A DNA stretch of 22,098 bases from a virus: positions 1 through 22,098 of the IMG/VR virus record IMGVR_UViG_3300009686_000025, one strand, 5' to 3'. The notes beneath the pieces were generated by a model. That model was not told the DNA's origin. It was given only the letters and a program-made list of their open reading frames with translations, and made no database searches. Position 1 is the stretch's first letter; the number at the start of each line of letters is the position of its first letter. Both the position numbers and the translations under genes were made by a program. This document shows positions 15,060-22,071 of this stretch, one piece after another.

Positions 15060-15368
15060 GTGATATACGAAATAGATACATCTAAAAAAATAATACTTAA
15101 TTGGGCTGCAAAAGGCGCTGAACGAATATTACAAAATGTTATAAATCTTATAAATACCTGGCAATATGAAATTGCTTACAATCGGACAATGGGACTACAA
15201 GCAGGATTACTTGACAAGCCATCAGAGGATGCTGCAGTTGAATTCATATCACAGGTACATAATATAGTTTCTTCCTTTGAACCCAGAGCTGATGTGCAGG
15301 AAGTCAATTATACTGATATCGATGAAAATGGAAATATGCAATTTAAGGTGGTGATAGACGTTGAGTGA
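15060..15368 (+). CDS. Baseplate wedge protein, gp25/P2 gpW-like
   Basis: This 102-residue protein has a helix with ERILQNVINLINTWQYEIAY, an NRTMGLQAGLLDKP loop, then VHNIVSSFEPRADVQEVNYT and a final QFKVVIDVE strand. The conserved motif around EPR-D-V and the size (gp25 132, P2 W 115 residues) support the call; the protein links hub to wedge and may nucleate sheath assembly. The start is GTG 15060 with SD GAGGTGG, and it overlaps the J gene by 8 nt. This W-J-I order is fixed in P2-type tails. Confidence 0.82.
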   Translation: MIYEIDTSKKIILNWAAKGAERILQNVINLINTWQYEIAYNRTMGLQAGLLDKPSEDAAVEFISQVHNIVSSFEPRADVQEVNYTDIDENGNMQFKVVIDVE

Positions 15369-16476
15369 TATTAATTTTGTTGATGTGAATTCGGAATATA
15401 TGCTAGATGAAATGATATCAGGTTTCGAATCTGTATTAGGAGAAACATTATATCCTGGAGATGAACGAAGAATGTTTCTGCAACAGCTACTTCCTTTATT
15501 AGTGGTAACTAAGAGTAGTATAAACGAATCTGCAAAAATGAATCTACTAAAATATGCAACGGGCGTATATCTTGATGCAATGGGAGAAAGAACAGACACA
15601 CCAAGGTTGCCTGCACATAAATCAAAAACAACTATAAGATTTACTTTGTCTGCAGCACAGACATCTAATGTAATTGTACTTGTTGGTGCGCGAGTTACTC
15701 CAGATGGTAAGTTATATTTTGCAACCAAACAAACATTAATAATTGTCGCTGGACAGACTATTGGAGATGTTGCAGCAGAAAGCACAGAGGGCGGACAAAT
15801 ATATAACGGGTTCACTTCTGGACAGATAAAAACATTAGTGGATCCAGTTGCATATGTTTCTAGTGTTTCTAATGTTGATACGAGCTCAGGTGGCGCGGAT
15901 ATCGAGTCAGATGATGATGGCGTTGATGTGTGGAGTGGATATCGTGAGAGAATAAGAGAATCTTTTAATAAAGTAAGCGCAGGAAGTGAGGCAGGATATA
16001 TATTTTGGGCTAAAACTGCTAACGCTGAAATAACTGACGTTTCAGTTATTTCTCCATCGGCAGGCAATATACAAATTGTTGTGCTTATGAAAGGTGGAAG
16101 GATACCCACTCAGGCAGTATTAGATTATGTATTAGCAATATGCACGGATAGTAAAAGAAAAGCACTTACTGATCAGCTTAGCGTAGTTGCTCCTGTTACT
16201 GTACCTTATGACATTACATTTACATACTATATTAGCTCATCCATGGCTGCAGATATAAGTAGCATTCAAACAGCTATAACTAAAGCCGTTGATGAGTACA
16301 TCGTGTGGCAATGTGCTAAATTAGGACAAACTATTAACCCTGACAAGCTGAGGCAATTAGTATTAAATGCAGGTGCCAGTAAGATAACAATTACCGCTCC
16401 AGTTGAGACACCCGTTACCTCTAGTCAGGTTGCAATCTCCGGGACTTATACTCCAACATATGGAGGGATTTATTGA
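15361..16476 (+). CDS. Baseplate wedge protein J
   Basis: This 371-residue gpJ-family protein forms the baseplate periphery together with W and I. Recognisable parts are LPLLVVTKSSINESAKMNLL, YATGVYLDAMGER (family-typical GxxLDxxGE-type motif), the strand region with IRFTLSAAQTSNVIVLVGAR, and DVWSGYRERIRESFNKVSAG followed by YIFWAKTA. The C-terminus carries VDEYIVWQCAKLGQTINPDK. The start is TTG 15361 with SD AAGGTGGTGAT close upstream. It overlaps the I gene by one base. The size matches Firmicute J proteins (about 350-380). Confidence 0.92.
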   Translation: MSDINFVDVNSEYMLDEMISGFESVLGETLYPGDERRMFLQQLLPLLVVTKSSINESAKMNLLKYATGVYLDAMGERTDTPRLPAHKSKTTIRFTLSAAQTSNVIVLVGARVTPDGKLYFATKQTLIIVAGQTIGDVAAESTEGGQIYNGFTSGQIKTLVDPVAYVSSVSNVDTSSGGADIESDDDGVDVWSGYRERIRESFNKVSAGSEAGYIFWAKTANAEITDVSVISPSAGNIQIVVLMKGGRIPTQAVLDYVLAICTDSKRKALTDQLSVVAPVTVPYDITFTYYISSSMAADISSIQTAITKAVDEYIVWQCAKLGQTINPDKLRQLVLNAGASKITITAPVETPVTSSQVAISGTYTPTYGGIY

Positions 16477-17039
16477 TGAATTTAAATAACGTTGACCTCT
16501 TAAAATTGCAGACTTTATTCATGCAGCAAGATTTAACGACTCAGGCAATATGTGCTGCTCTCAATCAACAATTTGAGAATATAGCCGGTGACATTGGAAA
16601 GTGTCTCATATTATCTAACATTAATCTATTGTCTGTAGAACTACTTGATGAACTTGCATATGAGCTGCACGTCGACTGGTATGATTCATCAGCCAGCATT
16701 GATGTAAAAAGAGCGCTAATAAAAAATAGTGATAAGGTCCATATGTACCTTGGTACTCCGTATGCGGTAGAACAGGTAGTGTGGGATTATTTTGGAGATG
16801 GATATGTAGAAGAGTGGTATCAATATACTGGTGGTGAGCCATACCACTTTAGAGTTGTAACCAGCAATCCATCAGTAACTGGAGAACTTGCTGAGCTATT
16901 CGCGTCTGCAATGGATAAAGTTAAGCGAAAAAGTGCAATAATGGATGCTGTAGTTGTGGACTTATCAGCTCAAATGACTGTTTACTATGCAAACAGTCTA
17001 CACGTAGGAGATTTATATATTTTAGAACAGGTGGTGTGA
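16476..17039 (+). CDS. Tail protein I (P2 gpI-like)
   Basis: This 187-residue baseplate protein attaches fibres to the wedge. Typical features are LLDELAYELHVDWYDSSASI followed by VKRALIKNSDKVHMYLGTPY, VEQVVWDYFGDGYVEEWYQY, and GEPYHFRVVTS. The AYELHVDWYD and LGTPYAVE motifs are diagnostic for the family. ATG 16476 is used with SD GGAGGG (16462-16467); the TTG one codon earlier is possible. P2 I is 176 residues. Confidence 0.92.
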   Translation: MNLNNVDLLKLQTLFMQQDLTTQAICAALNQQFENIAGDIGKCLILSNINLLSVELLDELAYELHVDWYDSSASIDVKRALIKNSDKVHMYLGTPYAVEQVVWDYFGDGYVEEWYQYTGGEPYHFRVVTSNPSVTGELAELFASAMDKVKRKSAIMDAVVVDLSAQMTVYYANSLHVGDLYILEQVV

Positions 17040-17042
17040 TAA

Positions 17043-17585
17043 ATGAGCTTTAGTCTAATACAAATTACTACAAAAGGTAGGGCCTTATTAGCAAGAGTCC
17101 AAACAGGGACAACAATAAACTTTACTCGTATAAAAATGGGTGACGGAGCGATTACAAACCAAGTTATTGAAGATATGACGGATGTAATAAGTCAAAAAGC
17201 AGACCTTGGCATAAATGATTTAAAAGTGTTAACTGGTGGAAAGGCCAAAGTTCAATCAGTATTTACAAATCAAGGTCTTTCAACAGGATTTTATTGGAGA
17301 GAGATAGCAGTATTCGCTACGGACCCAGATAATAGTTCTGCAGAAATCATGTATTGTTATGGCAATGCCGGAGCATTAGCTGAATATATTCCTGCACAAG
17401 GATCTGAAATCCTTGAGAGATTTATAAGTTTGCTTACTATTATTAGTAATGCCAGCAGTGTAACTGCTACAATTGATCAATCATTAGTCTATGTCTCAAA
17501 GTTAGATTTTGACGCTCTTATCTCTGTTGTAATATCGGTTGCACAACCATTAAGTCAAAATAAACTTTGGTTGAAATTATTATGA
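17043..17585 (+). CDS. Stand-alone tail-collar fibre protein (gpH N-terminal domain)
   Basis: This 180-residue protein matches the phage tail-collar fibre domain normally found at the N-terminus of P2-like gpH: ITTKGRALLARVQTGTTINF, TRIKMGDGAI, a GINDLKVLTGGKAKVQSVF strand, and GFYWREIAVFATDPD. It should fasten the fibre to the baseplate. Unusually it ends after a short helix instead of continuing into a fibre shaft; the shaft is encoded in the next gene in another frame, with an ATGA overlap. I saw no slippery sequence at the junction, so two polypeptides are expected. The SD is GGTGGTG. Confidence 0.88.
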   Translation: MSFSLIQITTKGRALLARVQTGTTINFTRIKMGDGAITNQVIEDMTDVISQKADLGINDLKVLTGGKAKVQSVFTNQGLSTGFYWREIAVFATDPDNSSAEIMYCYGNAGALAEYIPAQGSEILERFISLLTIISNASSVTATIDQSLVYVSKLDFDALISVVISVAQPLSQNKLWLKLL

Positions 17586-19225
17586 TAGTACGAGGCATAG
17601 TTTCAACAATAGAGGGCAATAAAGCTAGACTTGTATTGATTGATTATAATGATCTTGTTACAAAGTTTATTACTGTATCCAAAGACATTGATGCAATCGC
17701 TATTAATGATATCGTAATAGCTTTTTTTAATGATAAGTATTTTAGTGATGGGGCTATAGTAGCCAGGATAACAGGCAAAGAAAACACAACTGATTATAAT
17801 GAATTATTAAACAAACCTGTATCCACAATATATGATATTGATGTCGCTGTGGATAACTCCCATGTACATGAAAATAGAAATTTACTAGATACAATAACTC
17901 AGACTTTAGTTACAGCTTGGAGCAGTGCATATGTTCATATTTCGGATACTATTAAGCATATTAAATCTACAGAAAGAACTCTGTGGAATACTGTAACTGA
18001 TAAGGTTGATAAAGTAACTGGAAAGCAACTATCAACCGAAGACTATATAACGAGCGAAAAAACCAAACTTGCAGGAATTGAAACTGGTGCTGAGGTTAAT
18101 AATATTTCGGACGTAAACGCTGCTCTATTAACAGGCTCAGCAAATATTATACTGCATTATCATTCTACAGATAGAAATAGAGCAAATCACACAGGAATGC
18201 AGACAGCTTCTACAATATCTGATTTTGATACAGAGGTGACTAATAATACAGAGGTATCAGCTAATACAGCGTCAAGGCATTCTCACAGCAATAAAAGTAT
18301 CCTTGATGGTATTATACAAACAGTTGTAGATAGTTGGAATAGTGCTGTAACTCATATTTCTGATAATGTAAAACACATTACTTCAGCAGAAAGAACTCTG
18401 TGGAATACTGTAACTGATAAAGTTATAAAGAATGCAGATATAACAGGCTCTACAAAAGCAAAAATAACATATGATTCAAAAGGTTTAGTTACTGGTGGCG
18501 CTGATTTAATTGCATCAGATATACCAAATTTATCTTGGAGTAAGATAACCGCTGGGAAACCTACAACTATTAGTGGATACGGAATTACAGATGCTTATAC
18601 GAAATCAGAGGTAGATAATAAAGTATCTGCTGTATACAAGTATAAAGGTAGTGTCACAACCTATTCTTCTCTGCCTTCTTCTGGACAAGTTGGTGGTGAT
18701 GTGTATAATGTCACTGATACTGGAATCAATTATGCTTGGGAGGGTACTGTATGGGATGATATTGGTGGAGTCGAAGCACTTGCAACATTAATAAATAACG
18801 GCTTAATGACAAAAGAGGATTTTAATAAACTTGCAGGGATCACAACCGGTGCTACTAAAAATGATACAGATGCGAACTTGAGAAATCGTACTAACCATAC
18901 TGGGACACAAACAGCAAGCACAATTTCAGATTTTGTTGCAACCGTAAGAGGAACAGTTTTATCAGGACTGAGTGTAGTAGCTAATACTGCAATAGTTGCT
19001 ACTGATACTATACTGGTCGCATTAGGTAAGTTGCAGGCTCAGGTGTCATTAAAAGCGCCATCAGCTAGTCCTACTTTCACCGGCATACCTAATGCACCAA
19101 CAGCAACAACCGGGACAAACACACAACAGATTGCTACAGCTGCTTTTGTCCAGAGTACGGTATCTCAGCAAATAACAGTAGGAGCAACAAAGCCATTACA
19201 AGGGTTTTGGTATAAAACAATTTAA
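17582..19225 (+). CDS. Repetitive tail fibre with OB-like N-terminal domain
   Basis: This 547-residue fibre has residues about 1-62 (IVRGIVSTIEGNKARLVLID, then DIVIAFFNDKYFSDGAIVAR) that look like a small OB-type beta barrel, perhaps its docking domain. Two copies of a shaft module follow, each with HISD--KHI-S-ERTLWNTVTDKV (near residues 120 and 259). NHTG-QTASTISDF motifs occur near residues 203 and 440, and TSEKTKLAGIETGA / FNKLAGITTGATKN repeats are also present. The C-terminus has SPTFTGIPNAPTATTGTN, a common fibre ending. ATG 17582 overlaps the previous stop (ATGA) without a strong SD, so coupling is expected. Confidence 0.85.
   Translation: MIVRGIVSTIEGNKARLVLIDYNDLVTKFITVSKDIDAIAINDIVIAFFNDKYFSDGAIVARITGKENTTDYNELLNKPVSTIYDIDVAVDNSHVHENRNLLDTITQTLVTAWSSAYVHISDTIKHIKSTERTLWNTVTDKVDKVTGKQLSTEDYITSEKTKLAGIETGAEVNNISDVNAALLTGSANIILHYHSTDRNRANHTGMQTASTISDFDTEVTNNTEVSANTASRHSHSNKSILDGIIQTVVDSWNSAVTHISDNVKHITSAERTLWNTVTDKVIKNADITGSTKAKITYDSKGLVTGGADLIASDIPNLSWSKITAGKPTTISGYGITDAYTKSEVDNKVSAVYKYKGSVTTYSSLPSSGQVGGDVYNVTDTGINYAWEGTVWDDIGGVEALATLINNGLMTKEDFNKLAGITTGATKNDTDANLRNRTNHTGTQTASTISDFVATVRGTVLSGLSVVANTAIVATDTILVALGKLQAQVSLKAPSASPTFTGIPNAPTATTGTNTQQIATAAFVQSTVSQQITVGATKPLQGFWYKTI
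17970..18003 (+). repeat. 34-bp direct repeat in the fibre gene, copy 1
   Basis: This copy is identical over 34 bp to 18387-18420, 417 bp (139 codons) downstream and in frame. It encodes ERTLWNTVTD plus flanking bases. Sequence outside this core is diverged between the copies. Confidence 0.9.
18387..18420 (+). repeat. 34-bp direct repeat in the fibre gene, copy 2
   Basis: Second copy of the repeat at 17970-18003. Same-frame recombination between the copies would delete or duplicate exactly 139 residues of the fibre shaft. Confidence 0.9.
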
Positions 19226-19240
19226 GGAGGCGTTTATTTA

Positions 19241-20815
19241 ATGACAATAAAAAACATACAGATGGTTCCACCAGACAATAATTATGGAGATGTGCTACAT
19301 CCGGAAACTAATGCAGCAGTAGTAAAAATGACTGGATATGCCGTACCCAGCACAGGTGGGGCTATAGCTCCAACAGATACTGCTAATCAGGCATTAGGTA
19401 AATTGGAGAAAAACGCTAGCTCGCATTTTTTGGATTATGTGAGCGTAAAAAGATTTGGAGCAAAGGGAGATGGAATTACAGATGATACTGCATCCATACA
19501 GAATGCGATAAGTTATATTAATTCACAAGGTGGAGGTCAACTGTATTTTCCTAAAGGAATATACAGTGTTAGCCAAAGTATCATATTGTATGCCAATATG
19601 CAGTTATATGGTGAAGGTAGAAATAATACTATTATTAAACTAAAAAACAATACTAATTTAACTGAAATAATACAACTCACAGAAAAAGACAATGTAACAT
19701 TAAAAGATTTTACGCTGGATTGTAATTCAAACAACGGAACAACGGGTAACGGAATAACATTTTGGAAGTCTCGCAATAATTTAGTATCTAATATTAAAAT
19801 CATAAATGCACATACTATTGCACTTAATATGTCTAATGTTGAAGATAGTACAGTTGAAAAGTGTTTCTTAATAGGAACTAAAGTTAATACTGTTGTTTCT
19901 TTTAGTAACGATGATATAACTTTTGCCAACGGTAATAACAAAATATTAAATAATACTATTGAAAATGGATATTTAGATGGTATTATCTACAACACTAATA
20001 ATGGTTTGATTGATGGGAATACCGTAAGAAAAAATGGACTTAATCCAACTGTAACAGCAGGCGGTATTTATTCTAATGGGCATACTGGTTTAACAGTTGT
20101 TAACAATACAATATATAGTAATGATGGTAATGGTGTTGATTTGATAAACTGTAATTCCATTACAGTTGGTGATAACAAATGTTACAATAATAATTCTGCT
20201 GGTATAATGTTTTCAGGATGTCACGATGGTACTATTGGTATAAATATATGTAAAAATAATGGAATTTCGCCTAGCACTAATCAAGATGATGGAATATCTG
20301 TTTCAGATGGCAGCTATGGTATTAGTATTACTGGTAATAGATGTTTTGACGAACAAACAACTAAAACGCAACAATGGGGTATCCAAGTTAGCGGAACTTC
20401 CCATGACATTTCTATAACTGGTAATACTTGCAACGGGAATATGAATGCTGAAGGTATAAATGTAAGTTCTACTGGTGCAAATATTATAGTGAATGGAAAT
20501 ATACCATTCACGAAATCTTTTTCAAGTGACGTACCTTTTGATTTTTCATTGGCATCTAATGCTACTATGACACTAGTAAGTGATAACAGTAAGATTACAG
20601 TAGTGGAAATCATTGATAAAAATATGGGTGGATATGGAAGATTTTTGTTAAGGGGTTCTAGTAATCTTGTTGCTGGATTAGAAGACCCATACAACCTTTT
20701 TGCAATTACTGATACAGGAACAGAAAGTGCGGTTTATTATAATGGAACTGCTTATGTTATTAAAAACAAAAGGGGAGCAACTTCTTATTATTCGTATATG
20801 ATAACCTTTATTTAG
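19241..20815 (+). CDS. Tailspike with pectate-lyase-superfamily right-handed beta-helix
   Basis: This 524-residue protein is probably the receptor-binding or glycan-cleaving spike. Residues 1-60 are an attachment region ending in TDTANQALGKLEKN. The superfamily signature VKRFGAKGDGITDDTASIQN is at 69-88, followed by GGGQLYFPKGIY. Many Asn/Gly-rich coils at about 125-435 (such as GNTVRKNG and NNTIYSNDGNGV) form a parallel beta-helix. Residues about 440-524 look like a C-terminal beta-sandwich. The strong SD AAGGAGG (19224-19230) is 10 nt before ATG. Catalytic residues cannot be assigned by eye, so a binding-only role is possible. It is more AT-rich and Asn-rich than the head genes, consistent with exchange between phages. 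Confidence 0.85.
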   Translation: MTIKNIQMVPPDNNYGDVLHPETNAAVVKMTGYAVPSTGGAIAPTDTANQALGKLEKNASSHFLDYVSVKRFGAKGDGITDDTASIQNAISYINSQGGGQLYFPKGIYSVSQSIILYANMQLYGEGRNNTIIKLKNNTNLTEIIQLTEKDNVTLKDFTLDCNSNNGTTGNGITFWKSRNNLVSNIKIINAHTIALNMSNVEDSTVEKCFLIGTKVNTVVSFSNDDITFANGNNKILNNTIENGYLDGIIYNTNNGLIDGNTVRKNGLNPTVTAGGIYSNGHTGLTVVNNTIYSNDGNGVDLINCNSITVGDNKCYNNNSAGIMFSGCHDGTIGINICKNNGISPSTNQDDGISVSDGSYGISITGNRCFDEQTTKTQQWGIQVSGTSHDISITGNTCNGNMNAEGINVSSTGANIIVNGNIPFTKSFSSDVPFDFSLASNATMTLVSDNSKITVVEIIDKNMGGYGRFLLRGSSNLVAGLEDPYNLFAITDTGTESAVYYNGTAYVIKNKRGATSYYSYMITFI

Positions 20816-20831
20816 GCACACAAAATTTAAA

Positions 20832-20859
20832 TTGTAATATTATGTATTTCTGATATACT
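20832..20859 (+). promoter_or_regulatory. Sigma-A type extended -10 promoter for the acyltransferase gene
   Basis: A -35-like TTGTAA (20832-20837) is followed by a 16-bp spacer and a -10 TATACT (20854-20859) with the TG extension (TGATATACT). An AATTTAAATT palindrome (20824-20833) overlaps the -35 edge and could be a regulatory site. Spacing to the SD AAAAGGAGGT (20871-20880) leaves a very short leader. It would allow transcription in the lysogen, when the late operon is silent. Confidence 0.65.
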
Positions 20860-20888
20860 AATAACATATCAAAAGGAGGTACATGTAT

Positions 20889-21995
20889 ATGGGAGAACAA
20901 AAGAGAGATATATATTGGGATATTATCAAGGGGTTAGGAATAATAGCCATAGTTCTTGGACATATTGCTAGTCCTTATTCATCATTTGTATATTTATATC
21001 ATCTCTCACTTTTCTTTTTCGTTTCAGGGTTTTTATATAAAGATACTCATTCCATAGATGTATTTAATTATACTAGTAGAAAATTACGTGAATTATATTT
21101 ACCGTTAATTAAATATGGCGTAGCTTTTATATTACTTCATAATATTTTTATTAAACTTAATATTTATAGTAAAGAAATTGACCCTTCAACATCATATTAT
21201 AGTTTATCAGATATGTTTTATCGTAGTATAAATGAAATTATAAATGCCAATTCTCTTGAGGGTTTAGCAGGAGCTTTGTGGTTTGTTACACCTTTGTTTG
21301 TAGCAATGCTGATATTTTGTATAATTAGAAATTTTGCAATTAAATTTAAATTAAATGATATTAAAAAAGAAATATTCAGCGGCATAATTTGTTTGTTATT
21401 AAGTTTACTAGGATTAAAATGTTTTATTAATCATATTCAATTAACATGGAGAACCGATATAGCACTAGTAGTTATGCCAATAGTTTTTATTGGGTATTTA
21501 TTTAAAATATATAATAGTAAAATTCGAATAAATTGGATAGTTGCTTTACTTTCAATATGTGTTTTAATTAGTTTGTATAAGGATAATATTAGGATTGATT
21601 TTGCGAATGGTGCTATACCTACTCCAGTAAAATTTATATTAGCTACATTTTCAGGTATCTATGTAAATCTTTTTCTAGGTAAAGTATTAATGAAGCAACA
21701 ATATATAGCAAAGTTTATTGCTTATTTGGGAAAAAATTCATTTCATATAATGGCTTTACACTTTCTTTCATTTAAAGCCATGAATCTTATTGATGTTTTA
21801 ATTAATCATAAACCATTATATATGGTTGCATCATTTACAGTTTCAAATACAAATTGGTGGGTATTGAACTTATTAGCCGGACTACTAATACCAGTCTTAT
21901 GTGTTTACTTATATGAGTTAATAAGAACAAAAATAGTATATTTGAATGGAAAGCGAAAGGATTCATATAAAATCATGAGTGCGACTAACTTGTAA
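20889..21995 (+). CDS. Membrane O-acyltransferase (acyltransferase family 3), probable lysogenic-conversion gene
   Basis: This 368-residue integral membrane protein has about ten hydrophobic segments. Family-3 features include RDIYWDIIKGLGIIAIVLGH at the N-terminus, with the GH pair (24-25), then VYLYHLSLFFFVSGFLY (34-50), LWFVTPLFVAML (130-141) and AYLGKNSFHIMALHF (278-292). Relatives such as OafA and phage Oac transfer acetyl or other acyl groups to surface polysaccharides; the substrate here cannot be told from sequence. ATG 20889 has SD AAAAGGAGGT at good spacing; ATG 20883 is too close. It has its own promoter and terminator and is clearly more AT-rich than the head genes, marking it as an acquired cargo (moron) gene. 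Its position beside the tailspike fits receptor modification. Confidence 0.88.
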   Translation: MGEQKRDIYWDIIKGLGIIAIVLGHIASPYSSFVYLYHLSLFFFVSGFLYKDTHSIDVFNYTSRKLRELYLPLIKYGVAFILLHNIFIKLNIYSKEIDPSTSYYSLSDMFYRSINEIINANSLEGLAGALWFVTPLFVAMLIFCIIRNFAIKFKLNDIKKEIFSGIICLLLSLLGLKCFINHIQLTWRTDIALVVMPIVFIGYLFKIYNSKIRINWIVALLSICVLISLYKDNIRIDFANGAIPTPVKFILATFSGIYVNLFLGKVLMKQQYIAKFIAYLGKNSFHIMALHFLSFKAMNLIDVLINHKPLYMVASFTVSNTNWWVLNLLAGLLIPVLCVYLYELIRTKIVYLNGKRKDSYKIMSATNL

Positions 21996-22013
21996 TAACT
22001 TAATAAATAGTTT

Positions 22014-22040
22014 AAAGGGCTTAGATATAGGCTCTTTTTT
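22014..22040 (+). terminator. Intrinsic terminator after the acyltransferase gene
   Basis: AAAGGGCTTA (22014-22023) pairs with TAGGCTCTTT (22028-22037), with two G-T pairs and a GATA loop. Its right arm merges into a six-T run (22035-22040). It lies 18 bp after the stop codon and ends the acyltransferase transcript. Confidence 0.75.
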
Positions 22041-22071
22041 ATATTCAAAATAATACAAATTGAGGTGAAAC

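Noticed and set aside
15249-16109. Long antisense open frame (286 codons) opposite the baseplate J gene
   Set aside because: It lies entirely against well-recognised gp25-like and J coding sequence. Its product is Ser/Thr/Pro-rich low-complexity sequence with no SD or family pattern; it is a shadow of codon bias.
17550-17590. Programmed frameshift joining the collar protein to the fibre
   Set aside because: The frames are related by -1, but no X XXY YYZ heptamer is in register near the stop; an ATGA restart is the simpler explanation.
17970-18420. CRISPR-like or mobile-element repeat
   Set aside because: There are only two copies, far apart, in frame and encoding the same fibre motif; no array spacing, inverted ends or transposase is present.
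19700-20500. AT-rich Asn-codon runs as possible microsatellite or origin iterons
   Set aside because: The periodicity follows the coils of the beta-helix protein and no exact iterated DNA unit is visible.
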